Shown here piece after piece: positions 32,659 through 45,600 of a stretch of 64,000 nucleotides of DNA. Under the pieces are notes generated by a model. The model made no database searches. It was not told the origin of the DNA and saw nothing but the letters and a program-made list of their open reading frames with translations. A program made the position numbers and the translations under genes. This DNA is from Stieleria maiorica (lineage in GTDB: Bacteria > Planctomycetota > Planctomycetia > Pirellulales > Pirellulaceae): NCBI RefSeq assembly GCF_008035925.1, contig NZ_CP036264.1, forward strand, positions 7,287,641 to 7,351,640, written 5' to 3'. Within the stretch, counting starts at the first letter, position 1. Each line of letters begins with the position of its first letter.

Positions 32659-35600
32659 GCGAAGTTGACCGGCGGGATGAGATGATCGGTCGAATCGCGG
32701 ACGAGTTCCTCCGTGATTGTCGCGCCGGTTGCATCCCGAGCATTGAAACGCTGGTCAGCAAGCACCCTGAGTTTGCCGATGAACTTCGCGACTTGCTTCC
32801 CACGCTGGCGGTGATGGAACAGGTCAAGCTCGCGGACGAGGAGGAAGATTCCGACCACCTTCCCGCAGCGGACGAATCGATGGTCGATCGGACACTGGGC
32901 GATTACCAGATCGTTCGTGAGATCGGTCGCGGGGGAATGGGGATCGTTTACGAGGCCGAACAAATTTCACTCGGCCGTCGCGTCGCGATCAAGGTGATGC
33001 CGCGGCAATCGTCCTGGGGCGGGACTCAGCGAACAAGATTTGAGCGTGAGGCCAAGGCCGCCGCACGTCTCCACCACACCAACATCGTTCCCGTTTTTGG
33101 TGTCGGTCAGGCCGAGGGGGTTCACTACTACGTGATGCAGTTGATCGTCGGCCAGGGGCTCGATGACGTGCTGGATCAGCTGAAGTCGATCGGACGGCGT
33201 TCGGCCGACCAAATCGGCCACCGATCGATATGGGAGCACGTCGGTGGCGGCGAGGAGTCGGAGCAGACCGACCAGAAACCGAGCTCGCCCTCGTCCGGGG
33301 CCGCGCCAGCGAGATCGGGATCACGGGGTGGAACCGGCTCAAGCACCGGTTCATCGATTGATCCGTATTGGCGGAATGTAGCGCGGATCGGACTTCAGGT
33401 CAGTGATGCGCTCCATTACGCCCACACGCAGGGCGTCACCCACCGCGATATCAAACCGAGCAACCTGCTCCTGGACCATCGCAACGATGTTTGGATCACC
33501 GATTTTGGACTGGCCAAGGCTGATGACGACGATGGGAAATTGACTCGTTCGGGAGATATTCTGGGCACGATAAGGTACATGCCGCCGGAGGCGTTCGGTG
33601 GCCGGTCGGATGGCCGAAGCGATGTTTATTCGTTGGGCATCACACTTTACGAAATGGCAACCTTGGTCCCGGCTTTCGATGCGGTGGATCGCCGGGAGCT
33701 GGTCAAGCAGGTGACGACGGGACGACCGTTGCCCGTGTCCCGCGTCAATCGACAAGTCCCCAGAAATCTGGCAACCATCATCGAGAAGGCGATGGAATGC
33801 AGACCGGAAGACCGGTATGCCTCGGCCGGCAAGATGCGTGAAGATCTGCGTCGGTTTCTCAACGACGAGCCGATTCTTGCCCGTCGTGCGACGCTCGGCG
33901 AGCGTTGCGGCCGATGGGCAAGACAGAATCGTGGTCTCGCCGCGTCGCTCGCCGCGGTCGCCTCGCTGTTGCTGCTGATCGCTTTGGCCAGCAGCGGTGC
34001 GGCCATCTACTATTTTGATCAGGAGGAGCAGCAGCGGCGGTTGTTCCAGCAGGCGCGGTCGGCTTCCAACGCGAACGAACAATTGTTGCACGAGCTTGAA
34101 GATGCCCTCGATCGATCCCGGCAGGCGACCGTCGACGCCGAGAACGCTCGCCAAACAGCGGAACGAGAATCCGAACGCACGAGCCGAAGTCTGTATTCGG
34201 CAAGCATGATCAATGCCGCCAATGCAATGGATCAGCACCGTGGATTTGCGCGTGCCCAGGAACTGCTTGACCAATGGCGGCCGACAGGCCATCGTCCCGA
34301 CCGACGGGGGTGGGAATGGTTTTACATCCAAGCGTTTTGCAACCAGCATGATTTCATCCTTGACGGACACGACAGCGAAGTGCATGCGCTGGCGCTCGGC
34401 CCGCAACAGCGGTTGGCGTCGGCGGGACGTGACGCCCAATTACTGATCTGGGATTTGCAATCGCGTCAAGTGCTCAGGCAAATTGATTCTCCCGTAGGAC
34501 CGTTGAACTGCGTCAGCTGGGACGGTCCCAGGAATCGCATCGCGGTCGGCGGCTCGAAGGGGATCGCGGTCTACGAAACCACGACATGGAAACGGATCTA
34601 TCTGTCTCCAAGCCCACTGACGATTTACGCGCTTCAGTGGAGCCCTGACGGCCGCTGGCTGGCAAGAATCGGCAGGGCACCCGCTTCCGCCGGCCCCGTG
34701 CCCCATTACTGTCTGCTTGATGCCGACACGTTCGACGTTGCCCAGGAATTGCCCGGCGTCTTGAACAGGAGCGTCCAGTTCACTTTTCAGATCGACTGGT
34801 CCGAAGATAGTCGCCTGCTCGCATATCCGGCGAAGAAGCAGGCCAGGGTTTGGGATCGCGATGCGGGACAATTGCGATTTGAAACTAACAAATCATGGGG
34901 CGAACTGCGTGCAATCCAGTTCCATCCGACCAACCCCAACGAAATCATTGTCTGTGGTCGTGACGGGGTCGTGAGACTCTGGGATTGGAATCGTCAGCAG
35001 ATCGTGACGACGATGATGGCGCATACCCACGCGGCCGCCGCGGCGGCCTGGCACCCGAGCGGGCGGCGTGTGGCGACGGCTTCCTGGGATGGAACGGTGC
35101 GAGTCTGGCAGTCGGAAAGTGGAACGCTGCTTCGCACTCTCCACGGACACGAGCGTCACGTCTTTAACCTCCAGTGGGATTCCATTGGCGAGCATCTTTT
35201 TTCGACCGGCATGGACGGGGCGATCAAATGTTGGCGACCTGAAGCTGCGGCATGTCGTCGAGAGTTACCGGCGATAACGCACCCGGTGAGTTATTGCGGA
35301 TTCAGTCCCGATGCGGACCGTGTCGCTTTGGCGTCGGGTGTCGGAGCATTGATCCTGCGTGACACGAACGACGGGCATGTGCTTGCGGAGGCTAAGCACG
35401 GTCGCTGCCGTTTGAAAGCGTTCGATTTCTCACCGGATGGCCGCCGGTTGGCCATCGTCGGCGGCGTTGGCACCGTTTACGATCCCGGACTGCTTCGGGT
35501 CTGGGATTCCACGTTCGAGTGGCCGACGCGTGAGATCCGACCTGACGCCACGCTCCGTGCCGTCGACTGGAGCCCGGATGGCAAATGGATCGCGGTCGGT

Positions 35601-36263
35601 GGCGATGACGGATCGGTATCGATTTTCGATCCGAATTTGCAACCATGCGCCAGGACCATTGAACGGGAGCCGGGCAGCATCTGGTCGCTCGCCTGGCGTC
35701 CCGATGCGCGAGAATTGGCAATCGGCGGAATCAGGTCGGGGCTGCGAGTGTGGGACTTTGAGACTCAGCAGACTCGTCGGTGGCATCAGCCGCAAGATTC
35801 GGTCATCGATGTCGCCTGGAGTCGCTCAGGAAAGCAGCTGGCGGTTTCCACCTCTGACAACCTGATCCGAATCCTGGATGCGGCCGACCTAAGCCAGATC
35901 GCTCAGTTGCCCAGGCAATTCGAGACGGTCTACGCTCTAAAGTGGGGGCCGGGAGATCGTCGCCTGATGACGATCGATGCCCGGGGCACACTATTGCTCT
36001 GGGATCCAGTCAGTTGGCAACGGACGCTTAAGTTAACCGTGGGGTCCGGAGGAGTGCGGGCGGCCGACTGGAGCGAAGACGGCGAGAAGATCATCGCGCC
36101 GCGCGATAACAAGATCGTGATCTGGGACGCATCGCGAGGATACGCCGCCGAATCATCCGACCCTACGTGGGATCAGCCGTTTCGAGCGAGCGTACGGGCA
36201 TTGAAACCGCGAAAGATCGCACCGGGGCCCGTAGGCTCGCGCCCAATGGCACCTACTTTATGA
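32655..36263 (+). CDS. Transmembrane Ser/Thr kinase with WD40 sensor domain
   Basis: The 1202-residue protein has an acidic N-terminal helical segment, then a Hanks-type kinase: GRGGMGIVYEAEQ (P-loop), VAIKVM (Lys), THRDIKPSN, TDFGLAK and MPPEAFGG with SDVYSLGITLYE. A low-complexity Ser/Gly insertion of about 60 residues interrupts the kinase before PYWRNVARIG. A membrane segment (LAASLAAVASLLLLIALASS, about 431-455) and a short coiled coil lead to a large WD40 propeller region (about 569-1166). Kinase inside, propeller outside is the expected topology. It overlaps the ECF sigma gene by 4 bases, so signal sensing by the propeller may control the sigma factor. Its stop codon falls inside a repeat (36250-36358). 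Confidence 0.92.
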   Translation: MSEVDRRDEMIGRIADEFLRDCRAGCIPSIETLVSKHPEFADELRDLLPTLAVMEQVKLADEEEDSDHLPAADESMVDRTLGDYQIVREIGRGGMGIVYEAEQISLGRRVAIKVMPRQSSWGGTQRTRFEREAKAAARLHHTNIVPVFGVGQAEGVHYYVMQLIVGQGLDDVLDQLKSIGRRSADQIGHRSIWEHVGGGEESEQTDQKPSSPSSGAAPARSGSRGGTGSSTGSSIDPYWRNVARIGLQVSDALHYAHTQGVTHRDIKPSNLLLDHRNDVWITDFGLAKADDDDGKLTRSGDILGTIRYMPPEAFGGRSDGRSDVYSLGITLYEMATLVPAFDAVDRRELVKQVTTGRPLPVSRVNRQVPRNLATIIEKAMECRPEDRYASAGKMREDLRRFLNDEPILARRATLGERCGRWARQNRGLAASLAAVASLLLLIALASSGAAIYYFDQEEQQRRLFQQARSASNANEQLLHELEDALDRSRQATVDAENARQTAERESERTSRSLYSASMINAANAMDQHRGFARAQELLDQWRPTGHRPDRRGWEWFYIQAFCNQHDFILDGHDSEVHALALGPQQRLASAGRDAQLLIWDLQSRQVLRQIDSPVGPLNCVSWDGPRNRIAVGGSKGIAVYETTTWKRIYLSPSPLTIYALQWSPDGRWLARIGRAPASAGPVPHYCLLDADTFDVAQELPGVLNRSVQFTFQIDWSEDSRLLAYPAKKQARVWDRDAGQLRFETNKSWGELRAIQFHPTNPNEIIVCGRDGVVRLWDWNRQQIVTTMMAHTHAAAAAAWHPSGRRVATASWDGTVRVWQSESGTLLRTLHGHERHVFNLQWDSIGEHLFSTGMDGAIKCWRPEAAACRRELPAITHPVSYCGFSPDADRVALASGVGALILRDTNDGHVLAEAKHGRCRLKAFDFSPDGRRLAIVGGVGTVYDPGLLRVWDSTFEWPTREIRPDATLRAVDWSPDGKWIAVGGDDGSVSIFDPNLQPCARTIEREPGSIWSLAWRPDARELAIGGIRSGLRVWDFETQQTRRWHQPQDSVIDVAWSRSGKQLAVSTSDNLIRILDAADLSQIAQLPRQFETVYALKWGPGDRRLMTIDARGTLLLWDPVSWQRTLKLTVGSGGVRAADWSEDGEKIIAPRDNKIVIWDASRGYAAESSDPTWDQPFRASVRALKPRKIAPGPVGSRPMAPTL

Positions 36264-36358
36264 GCCGACGGCGCTAGCCGCGGGCCTTGGATTGCCCGTC
36301 GAGGCATGTAAGGCCCGAGGCTAGCGCCCACGGCTCAGTTTGTGATCGACAGTAGGTG
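36250..36358. repeat. Large palindromic repeat spanning the kinase stop codon
   Basis: Arms 36262-36288 and 36310-36336 match as inverted copies at 24 of 27 positions (core GGCGCTAGCC). Outside them CACCTACT (36250-36257) and AGTAGGTG (36351-36358) form a further perfect pair. The left arm includes the kinase stop (TGA 36261-36263), so the transcript ends in a long hairpin. The sequence is of a type dispersed in Pirellulaceae. Confidence 0.7.
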
Positions 36359-36640
36359 GTGTTGGGCTCGCGCCATACGGCTGATTAAATCAACAGGCCG
36401 GGGCAACACCGGCGGGACGCCACGATGCCGACCTCTGGCAAAAAAAACACGCTCCCCGCCCGATAAGGGGGATGAATCACGGCGGCGGTTCTCCGTGTAA
36501 GGGACTGGGGACCGGCGAGCTTCACCGCTGCGACGTTCACACGATCGGCGTCGATCGGTTCCCGATGCGACTCGCCGACAATCCCGATGACTTCGGAATC
36601 GGTGTGACCACTGGGCCCTTTTATCAGCGAACCAATTCTT
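36264..36640. other. Gap between kinase and giant protein genes
   Basis: After the palindromic repeat about 280 bases remain, containing no credible ORF on either strand. The promoter of the giant gene should be here, but I cannot pick out a clear -35/-10 pair. CACTGGGCCCTTTTATC lies shortly before the ATG at 36641 and no good ribosome-binding site is visible. Confidence 0.4.
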
Positions 36641-39600
36641 ATGTCTACTCTCCCGTCAACCGCACACCGTCGTCGTCGAAAGCTAACCCGCCATCGCCGC
36701 AGCCGCGCCGAACAGCTTGAACGCCGCGATCTGCTTGCCGCATCGTTGAGTATCGGGGACGCGACCGTCGAGGAGGGCAACCCGGGCGGGGCACCGGCCG
36801 AGTTGAAGTTTCCGATCACTCGAGCCGGGGATACCAGCGAGGAGTTGACGGTGACGTTCGAAGTCTTCGCCGCCGGCGACGATTTGCCCACGGACGATGA
36901 GCGAGGCGCTGCCCAACGTGGGCTGGCAGCCGCCGGAGGCAAGGATGCCGATTTCGTCGTTCCCGCCTTCCAGACGGTCACGATCCCGGCCGGTTCGGTC
37001 AACGAAACGTTAACCATCACGGTGAATCCCGATGTCGTCCCCGAAGGCGATGAACGACTGGAAGTGCGATTCAAGTCGGTTGTCGGTGAGGTGACGTTTG
37101 CGAGCGAGGAGGATACGCGGGCGACGGGAACGATCGTCAATGACGATCGGCCCAACGAACTTCTGGAACTACTGACGAGTCTCGACACGGAGGAGCGAGA
37201 TCGTCTGATCGGGCAGGTCAAGGACGGGTTTGATGACACCTTCGCGGAAATCGTTGCCGGCATCGAAACTGCCGTTGACGAGATTTCCGGGGTACCCATC
37301 GTCGGAGGGCAACTTGCCGATGCGGTCGAGCCGGTGCTGACCGAGATCGAGGCGATTCAGACCGATTTGACGGAGTTGGTCGAGACGGTCTTTACTTCAA
37401 CCAGCGAGAACTTGATCGCCGACTTCCAGAACGCGATGTTCGAGATCCTCGAACCGATCCTGATGGACAGCCCCGATGCGGGCACCGATATTTCGGCGAG
37501 CGACATTCTGCTCAGCTACGGCGCCGACGATCTTGACGGTCCAAACGACGAGGGGGACGGGAATCCGGATCCAGGCACCAGCTGGGTCCAGTTCGACTTT
37601 CATCTCGGCCAACGCACCATCCAAGATCTGCCGTTCGAGTTCAATCTCGGTGCCGCCACCGCGTTGCCGGGGCTGGAAGCACTCGGATTGAGTGTCGATG
37701 CGTCGGACGGACTTCGTTTCGATTTACGCTGGGACCTCCGCTACGGATTCGGGCTCAGCCAACGTTATGGGATCGACCCGAATTTCGACCTCGACTACTT
37801 CTACGTGAACTCCGGCGCGGTCGATGTCACTGGAACGCCGGTGGAAGAGTTTCGCGCTTCGATCGACATCAAGTCCGCCCCCGCCAAAGACGACGATGGC
37901 TTTGATGTGCTCAGCACCGATGCTGGACTGCAAGCCGAAGCGACGATCGGATTGCTGGCGGCAAAAGTCGAAGATGGGATTCCCTTTGCCGTCGACATTA
38001 CCGCCGAGCGAGGATTCGACTTCGGCGGCAGCGAGACGGAGGCCGACTTCACCTTGGTGATTGACTCGGGTGGCGATGAGCCGGTACAGGTCGACATCTC
38101 AGGTCTCGCGCTGCCGACCGGGGCCGACGATGATCTGGCTGGCGCGATCGAGAACCTGGGGACCTTTCTGATCGATCTGCAAGCGGAATTGATTGCGAAG
38201 TTGGAAGGCAAGTTCAACGACGTCGAGACGACACAGGGTGAGGGCCAAACGGCGTTCGTCCCGGTCACCGTGTCGCTCGATTTTGGCAGCATAAACGGTT
38301 TTGCCAATCCGGACTTGCCGACCACGCCCTCGATTGTCCTCAGTGCGGAAATCCCACAAATCTCATCGATGACGATCATTGGCGGTGGAGAACTTGGTTT
38401 TGCGGAAAGCAACCTCGGCAGTTTGCTCGATCCCGGTCCCTTCGGTCAATTCGATGACGGGCGGAGTGCTGCGTTAGGTTTTGATGCCTCGCCATTCGAT
38501 GAATCAGACTTCACAACCGCCAGCAGCGAAGTCGTGCCGGGCCGGTTCCGGTTGCGTGCCGGCGCTGCAGCCCCTGCGAGCGGGCTGTTGCGACAGGACA
38601 CGGAATTCACCCTGGTGCTTAACAATGGCCAGGGTGCCGAATCCGAAGAGCGGATCCTGATCTCGATCAGCGAGGAACAGAATCGCGACATCAAGTCGCT
38701 GCGAGACCAACTGAACACCAAGAGTCTGGAATCGGTCTTCCGCGACACGATCAATCAGGCGATCAGTCAACAGCAGAAGAACAATGCATACGAGACGATT
38801 GACGTTCAGATCGATGACGAAGGATTCTTTGTTCTGACTTCGCGCGGCGATGCAGCCAACCCGGGTCCGACAATGGACATCGACTACCCGTCGACCGACC
38901 AGTCCAAGATTTCGGTGGTGTTTACCGTCGACATTGATGACCCGAACTGGACGCTGTTCAACCAGCGACAGAATCCTAATGATCAAGCGTTTCTCGATCG
39001 GGTGACCCGCGGCGACATCCAGGACGCGACGAAGATCACCGATCGATTTCAGCCCGAAGCCGAAGCCTCGTTGGCATTAAAACTGCACACCACAGCCGAC
39101 TTGAACGCGTTGATTGAGGAAGCCGGCGACTCGATCCCCACGGTGCCGCTGATCGACCAAGGATTGCTGTTTCCCCAAATCGAGTTTGACTTTGTGCTCG
39201 ACGCAACCGCTTCGGCCAAATTCAAAAACCCGAAGACGCCCGATCCGGACAACGATGAGGCGGGGGAAAAACGATACACCAACGAACTTGAAACGCTCAG
39301 TTTCGAAAATGTTTCGATTGACATCGGAACGCTTCTGGAAACGTTCGTCCAGCCGATCGCCAATTTTGTCGGTACCGCACTTGGCCCTGCGTCGGTCATC
39401 GTGGGAGGTCTGGCAGGTGACAACTTCCTTGATCTCAAGCTGCCGGTGCTGGACGAATTGCACGACAAATGGAATTCGATCCCGGAAAAGCTGTTGGACT
39501 TGGCGGGTGACAACAAAGACCACATTTATCGCTTCCGTGAAGCATTGGGAACCGTGCTCGGAATAGCCGAATCGGTCGAGGTTTTGCTCCGGGATTACGA

Positions 39601-42600
39601 GGGCGAGGCAATCGCCTTGGGTTGCTTCGAATACTTCAAGCCCGAGAATGCCGACAGCCGAGTTCTCGCACCCTGTGCGGCGGCGTCGGCGATCGATTCG
39701 GCGACGAGCACCGAGGCAAGCCAGTTCATCAACGCCTACAATCAGGCGACCAGCACGGTCGGCGGCTTGCGTTTCGACTTCTTGCAGCCGACCAATTTTG
39801 TCAGCCTGCTAAGCGGCGAGGATGCTGACCTGGTCAGTCTGAACATTCCCGCACTGAACGTTACGCTCGGCAAGAGCATCAATATCGACTTCGGGCCCGC
39901 CACTTTGAACGGTGACGTGGAGGCCGAGATCAACACCGAGTTGGGGCTCGTTTACGACACCATCGGTCTTGGCAAGATTGTTGGTGCCTTCCGTCGTGGC
40001 GACGACCCCAATTGGGATGATCTTCTCGACGGGATTTACATTCGCAACTCGGACGGCAAGGAAGTCGATGTCCAGATCGAAGCGGGGGCCAATGCAAAAG
40101 TTGATGTGGAGATCGCATCGGGAAGCGTGCGAGCCGAGTTGAGTGGCAGTGTGGGCCTGGATGTTCTTGACCCCAATGAAGACGGCGCACTGCGACTCGA
40201 TGAAATACAAAGCGTTACCGGCGGTGATCCCGATAAGGTGTTCTGTCTGGTCGATGCGTCGGCCAACCTGTCAGGAGAGCTCGACCTGGAGGTGGAGTTT
40301 TTCGGTATCGGCGGTAGTCTGAGCGACATCGGCCTGGAAGGATTGACTGAAATCGACGTCAATTTAAGTTTTCAACGAGGTGAACTGAAAGACCTACTTG
40401 AGGATTTGGGCTTTGATCTCGATTGTCTGGACGAACCGAACCCGATCCTAGCATCGCCGAGAATCGAGAACGGCGAAGAGGTGATCCGGATTCACACCGG
40501 CCCCTACGCTCGTGACCGTGTTGAGGGCGATGTCAGCGACGAGGACGGGCCGGCGGTGATCTCAGTCGAACAGAATGGTAACGAGATTACGGTGATCGGA
40601 TTTGGCGGTGAGACCACGGTTCCATACAAACCCGATCAGCCGCCGCTGATCGTGATCACGGGCGGACCTCATGGTGACGTCTTCGACTTGTCGGACGTCA
40701 GTTCCCTGTCGATTCGAATGGAAGGAGCCGGCGGCGGAGATACGCTGATCGGTGGTGACCAGCAGGACGGTTTTTTTGATGAAATCTACGGCGGCAACGG
40801 TAGCGATTTCATCGACCCTGGTCGAGGAGACGACGTTGTTGTTACCGGTGCAGGGTCCAACGTGGTCCTCTCAAGCCCGGGTGCCGATACGATCGATGCC
40901 AGCGCGAATACCGCCAGTGGCGGTTTTGTCTATGGCTACAAACTCGACGCTCTGGGAAGACTGGAACGCGACGGCCAAGGCGACCCGATCCCACTGCCGG
41001 ACCGCAACGTGGGCGATACCGTGATCGGATCGGACATGGACGACTTTCTGGTCGGTACGTCTGTCGCCGGCGGCAAGGGCGAAGACACCATCCGCGGAAC
41101 TGGAACCGGTGGCACGCTCGATGGTGGCGCAGAGAACGACGTCATCGTTGGCAGCGATGGCGATGAGACACTTTTCGGAGGACCCGGTGAGGACACGCTC
41201 AATGGCGGAGGCGGTGCCGACTCCATCCTAGGCGGTGACGACAACGACGAGTTGATTTCGGGCTACGGCGACATCCTGGTCAGCGGGGGCGGCGGAGAGG
41301 ATGAACTGACGGTTGATCTGGGCACTGAAATCAGCGGGCTGGGCATCGTCGGTATCAAAACATCACTCGGCGATGGCAATTACACCGCCCAGTCGATCAA
41401 CGATTCGACGATCACGGACGATCCCTTCCCCTCGGAGAGTACATCCTATGCTGGTATCGAAACGATCGCTGGATACCGACTGGGGAACGGTCAAGACACC
41501 GTCGAAATCAACGGCGTCGCCGTGGAAGTCGAAGTCTTAACGCTGGCCGGCGAAGACACCATCCGGTGGATCAACAACTCGGCCGAGGTCGAACTCGACG
41601 CGGGCGAGGATCGAGATGAACTGGTGATCGATCGCAGCGGCCAGTCCGACCCGATCGATGCAACCTTGCAGAGCAGAACGATTCGTGGATTTGCAAACGA
41701 GCGACTTGTTTTTTCAGGCTTGGAACAGATCACCGTCACGACCGGCAGCGGTTCCGATCGCGTCCGGATCGACGCGCCGGCGGCAGACTCGACGATCCGA
41801 GGCGGCAGCGGCGATCACGTCTTCGTGGAACGGCTGACCAACGTCGCGACGATCACGGCCGAGCAAGTGATTCTGGAACTGGATTCCGACGCCAGCGGAC
41901 TTCGAAACGAGTTCGGCGATGGCGACCGTTTGAGGGCCACCGTCGACAAGTTGATCGTTGACAACCGCGAGAACATTCATGCGCTGGAATTTTCGGTGAA
42001 GGACCGCGAGGTGCTGGTCGCAGGTTTGACCGGGCCGCTGATCGAAAACACCTCAGGAATTGATTTGATCGAGTTCCGGGGAACCACCGCAGCAACGACC
42101 CAGGACACACTGCAAGTCGTCGACGCCGCGGAGTCCTCAAAAACTTTTCGCATCGAAGATCGACTCGTCGAGGTGATTCAAGGCGGTGACGTTTTAAAAC
42201 CGGCAGCCCGATCGTCGGAAGTCGTCGTCGAATATCCGGAAATGCCGGTTTTGGACGGACCGCTGCAATTGATCTTCGCTCCCAGTACAGGGGCCCCGGG
42301 AAGAAGCCTGTACGCGGCGGGCGACCATGGAATCAGTATCTTTCAAGAGTCTCTTGATACCCGATACGAGTTTTTTCCCGTTGGCAAGATTGATTCCCCA
42401 TTCGGATCGCTGTCAAGTCGCACGCAATTGCGGTTCGATCCCTTCGGGACGTTTCTTTATGTCAGTAAGCATTTGCCGAGTGAGCGCACGAGCAAAATTG
42501 CGGTTTATCAACGTGATACCGCGTCGGGGGCTCTATCGCTGGTCGAAGTGATTGACGAGTTTCCCGAAGCTACATTGCGGTTGAAGGGTTATCCGGCAAT

Positions 42601-45600
42601 CGTTGACATGCAGGTGATCGAGGAACGCGTCTTTTTGACCGTCGAAGACACCGGCGCACCGGATCCGGAAACACATGTCCTACGTTTCGAACGCGAGCGG
42701 CTTTCGGTCGTTGGTCACACGGGAAAACTGATTGAGGGGAAATTCGAAGGAGGCCCAGCGACGGGAGTCCCGATCGATTCGGTGTGGGACCCCAGCGGCG
42801 AGAACCTTTTTGTACTCACCGATCACCGGTCACGCCTCCAGGTACATCGCTATTCAGCGGATCCCAACAACGAGACCCGTCTAAGGGGACCGTTTTTGGA
42901 TTACGAAACTGGACGTGGCCCGGGTCAGGGAGAGAAGTTGGAGGTTCAGCCGGTTCGCCATTCGTCGCCGCGAAAGGTCTACCTTGTCCAAAGGGACCGG
43001 ATCACGGTTTTCACCAAGAACGGTGCAACGGATCAACTGGAAAAAATCCAGGATGTTGCATTTCTACCCCGTGAGAATGCACCCAGTTCCGATTCTGAAA
43101 ACGATCTGGAATTCAACGGTAACGGGACTGTTGTTTACATCAACAACGGTGCTGAATTGCAAGCTTACCACCTTGGTTTTGACGGTCTATTTCTGGATGA
43201 GCGTTCAAATTCGCGACCGGCTCTCACGGCAATGCCGTTTGCAACATCAGGCGCCCTCTCGGTCACGAACGACCTCAACAGCGATTCACTTGCACGAGAT
43301 CCTCGTAGCGGACGCTTGATCGCGACCACGGGCGAGAAACAGTTCACCACCTTTACCGAACCCACGAGCGGGGACTCGATTGAGGCCATTCAGCAGGTGG
43401 CTGATGGTGTGAGACAAACCTTTGACACTTCTTCGTTACTCAAACTGGTCTATTCCACCGATCGGCCGCGAAACGCTTACGGACTTTCCGACAACGGATT
43501 TCTGATCGAATTTGATCGTTCGGTCGACGGCGACCCGCAAATGAATCCGGAAAGCATCCTGACGCCGGATGACTGGGAGTTTGATCGGCTTCGTGACAAG
43601 GGCCTTGCATTTGCCACCGACCTGTTACTTGCCGACGACATCGGCGACGACGAACACCTGTACGTGGCGACCTCCGATCGAACCGGCGGCGGCGGGATCA
43701 CGCTGTATCGCCGCGACGGCGCCAGTGGTGACCTGACATTTGACCCAACGATCGACGGGTTTGTACGATTCAACGGCGTCCGCACCCTGCAGCTCAGCCC
43801 CGACGGCGACACCTTGTGGGCTGCTTCTCTCGGAAGCGTCACCCCGTTCACTCGTGACAAGACGACCGGATACCTGACTCAGGGAACGGGGACAGGGACT
43901 CTTGATTTCACCAGTGAATTTGCCATCGATCCAGAATCGGACTTCATTTTCCTCGCCCTCGGTGGTTCCGACGGCGGCATTGCCACGCGGCTGCAAAGTG
44001 ATGTTGCTAACGAACCAGGTGCCCGGTTTGAACCGCTGCCAAATGCGACGAGTGTGAAACTGATCGGCGACCAGATCTACGCCGGCACGAGCGACGGTCT
44101 GCTGAAGGTCTACAACGTGAATCACAAAGGCGAGCTGACGCTGCTGCAGACCGTTTCCGGCGGTTCGGGTGGTGCCGGCTCTCTGAGCGACGTCGTCGAT
44201 ATTGTCTCCAGCCGAGATGATCGATACGTCTTCGCCGGTTCCGCCGAGGGCGTGATCATCAGTTATCGACGCGATCATTCCACCGGAAGGCTGTCCTTCT
44301 CCCAACGCACGGCAGAAGGAATTCTAGGCATCGAGGGGATCGTCGAGATGACCTCACTGACCTTCGCCGCCTCGGAGAACGAATACCTGCCCGATCTGCT
44401 GTATGTCACCAGCCCGAACGGCTGGACGGCGATCGAAATCACCCCCAGCAACTTTGTCCGGACGAGTAGCTACCGGGTCGGATTCGATGACCACTTCGCT
44501 TCTCTGACAGTCGCATCTGCGGACGCCGAAGGCGGCGGTGATTTCAGCGACAGCGTCAGTTCCACTGGCGTTAGCGTCGTCCCGTTGACCATTGAAACCT
44601 TTGGCGGTGCCGATGATGTATCGATCGCCTCTCAACCGGGCAGACTGACCGTCGATACCGGGCCGGGCAGTGATTTCGTCAGTTTGAGATCGGTCGTGGG
44701 TGAAAAGACGACCATCGAACTTGGCAGTGGCGACGACACGATCGACGTCAACCTGCCGGGCTTGGACATCTCCGGTGACGACGCGATTGTCTCGATCAAC
44801 GGTGACAGCCCTCTGTTCGACAACAATCCCCCGCTGGGTGATACGCTGACCTACATCGTCGGCGGGCTGACGTTTGATGCCGATCCGGAGACTGCACTGG
44901 AGACCCCCGAAGGCCAGATCAGTGTGGGCGGTCAGGTAATCGTGAAGTGGGAAGAGATCGAGAACCTGGGGGCTCTCGCCGCTCTGTCGGCCTCGATCAC
45001 CGTCACTCCGGGAAGCGTCGCCGAAGGCAACTCCGTCGATTTGACCGCTACCGCGTCCGCCGAAGGCGTCATCGTTGCCGAAAGCGATTATCAATGGGAT
45101 CTCAACGGTGACGGGGTGTTTGGGGACCGAACTGGCAGCACCCTTTCGCTCGATTGGTCCGCATTGCAGGCACTGGGAATCGACGACGATGGTAATTACC
45201 CGATCGCCGTGGAGGTGGCCACGTCCGGCCTCCGCACGATCGCGTCCGCATCGATCGTCATCACCAATGCGGATCCGGTCCTCTCGGCCACCGTCAGTCC
45301 TGGCACGATCCACCAATTTGAATCGGTCAGCTTGACACTCGGATCAACCGACCCAGGGGACGATACGATCGAGCGTTGGGAAATCGATTGGGACAGCGAC
45401 GGCAGCGTCGATGACATCTACTTCATCGCTGCGGGCGTCGTGCCCCATGTCTACAACGGATCCGGGACCCAAACGATCACGGCGACGGCGTTTGATGAGG
45501 ACGGTGGCCCCTATGCAGCGGTCACTGAAACGGTCGTCGTCAACGAGATTCCGCCGCGTGTACGGGCATTCGAGGGCACCACCGTTTTGAATGAGGGTGG

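Noticed and set aside
36385-37299. Ser/Pro-rich minus-strand ORF over the giant gene start
   Set aside because: Composition is low complexity and it overlaps the sorting motif and Calx-beta domain on the plus strand.
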